DNA of 64,000 bases, taken from NCBI GenBank assembly GCA_008921705.1, contig VFFE01008521.1, positions 866,745 to 930,744 on the forward strand. The letters run 5' to 3'. Origin of the DNA: Burhinus oedicnemus (lineage: Eukaryota > Chordata > Aves > Charadriiformes > Burhinidae). The notes beneath the pieces were generated by a model. That model was not told the origin of the DNA. It made no database searches and saw only the letters and a program-made list of their open reading frames with translations. Both the position numbers and the translations under genes were made by a program. Shown here in pieces: positions 63,025 to 64,000 of the stretch. Every line of letters starts with the position of its first letter. Positions within the stretch are counted from its first letter, which is position 1.

Positions 63025-64000
63025 AAAAATTTAAAACTGAAACATAATGTCACTAGGAATAATCTGTCCTTATATAAAGAAATATATTGGAAAAATATTC
63101 AGTGCCATTTTCAGATATTTTTTTACTTTATAGTATTGCAACACAACACTAGACTAGAGCCATAACAGTGATTTCACAAGAATTACAAAAGAAAATTGAA
63201 ATAAATGTAGGTCTGCCGTTCAAACCAGACATATTTATACATTTGTTCAAGCTTCAATGACTTTACAGGGGAGTTTTACTACCTTTGACGTCTCCTTTGA
63301 ATATAGGATTGCTTGTGTTTTCTGGGCTTGTGTTTGCTTAACGCTTATTTCAAAAGTATGGCCAACTGTGCTGCTGAATCAGCCCAGTTTTCAGCAGCTT
63401 GCAGGAAAGCCCCCTCAATAACAACAGAACTCTTTCCCAAAAAGGGCCGCAGAGATGGCAAGGAAATGTCCTGTGTGAAGGGTGGCTTTTGCAACTTGCT
63501 ATTTGCACCTGAAAGGCAAATAAACACACAGGATATAGAAAAAGTGGTCTGAGTTGGATGACCTTACCCTTAATTCAGCATAATTCTTGAGCTTTGAGAA
63601 GCATTAAGAGCTTTACCTTGATAATCAGGTTTAGCATATTGACATCCAATACCTCTTTTTCTTTTGCTTGACTGACACTCCCTGACCTCATAACGGACTG
63701 TCGTAAATCCAATTCTTGATCACCTGTAGTGCATAGTATGCATGCAAAACCAGGGAAAAAACTGAAATATGGGACTACATGTAGAAAAGCTTGAGAACCA
63801 GCAGATCTTAGATTACATAGGTCATTTATAAACTCTCTTGAGTACAGTTAATAATTCTTCTCTGGAGCATATATAAGTTTCTAAAACAAAGGTAGAATGA
63901 GTCTTGTTTTTCAGAATAGCTCCCAATACCTGTCTTTTTGTAAGAAGTGGCAAGTCACAGGTGTGCTGTGGCAGTTATGTGCTTATGCCTTCGGGACAAG

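Larger units (their letters stand above)
58386..64000. other. Unique AT-rich sequence with simple repeats
   Basis: No recognised transposon or RNA gene. It holds T24 (61,037-61,060), T12 (62,840-62,851), a small AAATGAAAATTT tandem duplication (63,001-63,024) and an exon-like segment at 62,116-62,220 (see findings). Confidence 0.5.

Noticed and set aside
1..64000. CRISPR array, operon, bacterial or phage system
   Set aside because: No regularly spaced repeats and no prokaryotic gene structure; the DNA is vertebrate.
1..64000. tRNA, rRNA or snRNA genes
   Set aside because: No tRNA A/B-box pairs with cloverleaf or U6/7SK-like sequence were noticed on either strand; a dedicated scan was not possible.

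Overview
The window is vertebrate nuclear DNA, most likely from a bird. CR1-family LINE fragments end in the typical CR1 3' octamer (ATTCTATG-like units, seen reversed as catagaat on the plus strand). The three LTRs begin TGT and end ACA where both ends are visible, two of them begin TGTCCTGGTTT as avian endogenous-retrovirus LTRs do, and two have 5-bp target duplications. The DNA is AT-rich and has no operons, ribosome-binding sites or long host reading frames. It reads as intergenic or deep intronic sequence. I recognise no host protein-coding gene, tRNA, rRNA, snRNA or CRISPR array. The species and the nearest host gene cannot be named from the sequence.

Layout. 1-617 is an ERV LTR on the minus strand, cut by the left edge. 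618-2,860 is unique sequence. About 2,930-3,430 holds a very old CR1-like reverse-transcriptase trace (minus). 4,892-5,032 is an imperfect inverted repeat that may be an old MITE. 10,160-11,196 is a degraded plus-strand CR1. 16,367-19,958 is the densest repeat cluster: one minus-strand CR1 with an internal deletion, then a second minus-strand CR1 split by a 797-bp solo LTR flanked by CACAC. Small minus-strand CR1 tails lie near 22.4, 23.6, 31.06 and 47.1 kb. 31,906-34,464 is the best-preserved element: a 5'-truncated CR1 whose ORF2 stays in one frame for about 820 codons with only two internal stops. 57,153-57,328 is a plus-strand CR1 tail. 57,896-58,380 is a plus-strand solo LTR with AGCAC on both sides. 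The rest is unique AT-rich sequence with microsatellites and poly-A/T tracts.

The only strong protein-coding signal belongs to CR1 ORF2 (endonuclease plus reverse transcriptase, the enzymes CR1 uses to copy itself by target-primed reverse transcription). All copies here are broken, so none should be able to move by itself. The LTRs keep TATA-like core promoters and could at most supply promoter or polyadenylation signals.

No new biological system was found. The observations most worth checking are the nested LTR that exactly restores its CR1 target site, the nearly open CR1 with an in-frame G-rich expansion in its reverse transcriptase, the inverted repeat at 4.9 kb, and a few segments with good splice signals and open frames that could be host exons but show no homology I recognise.
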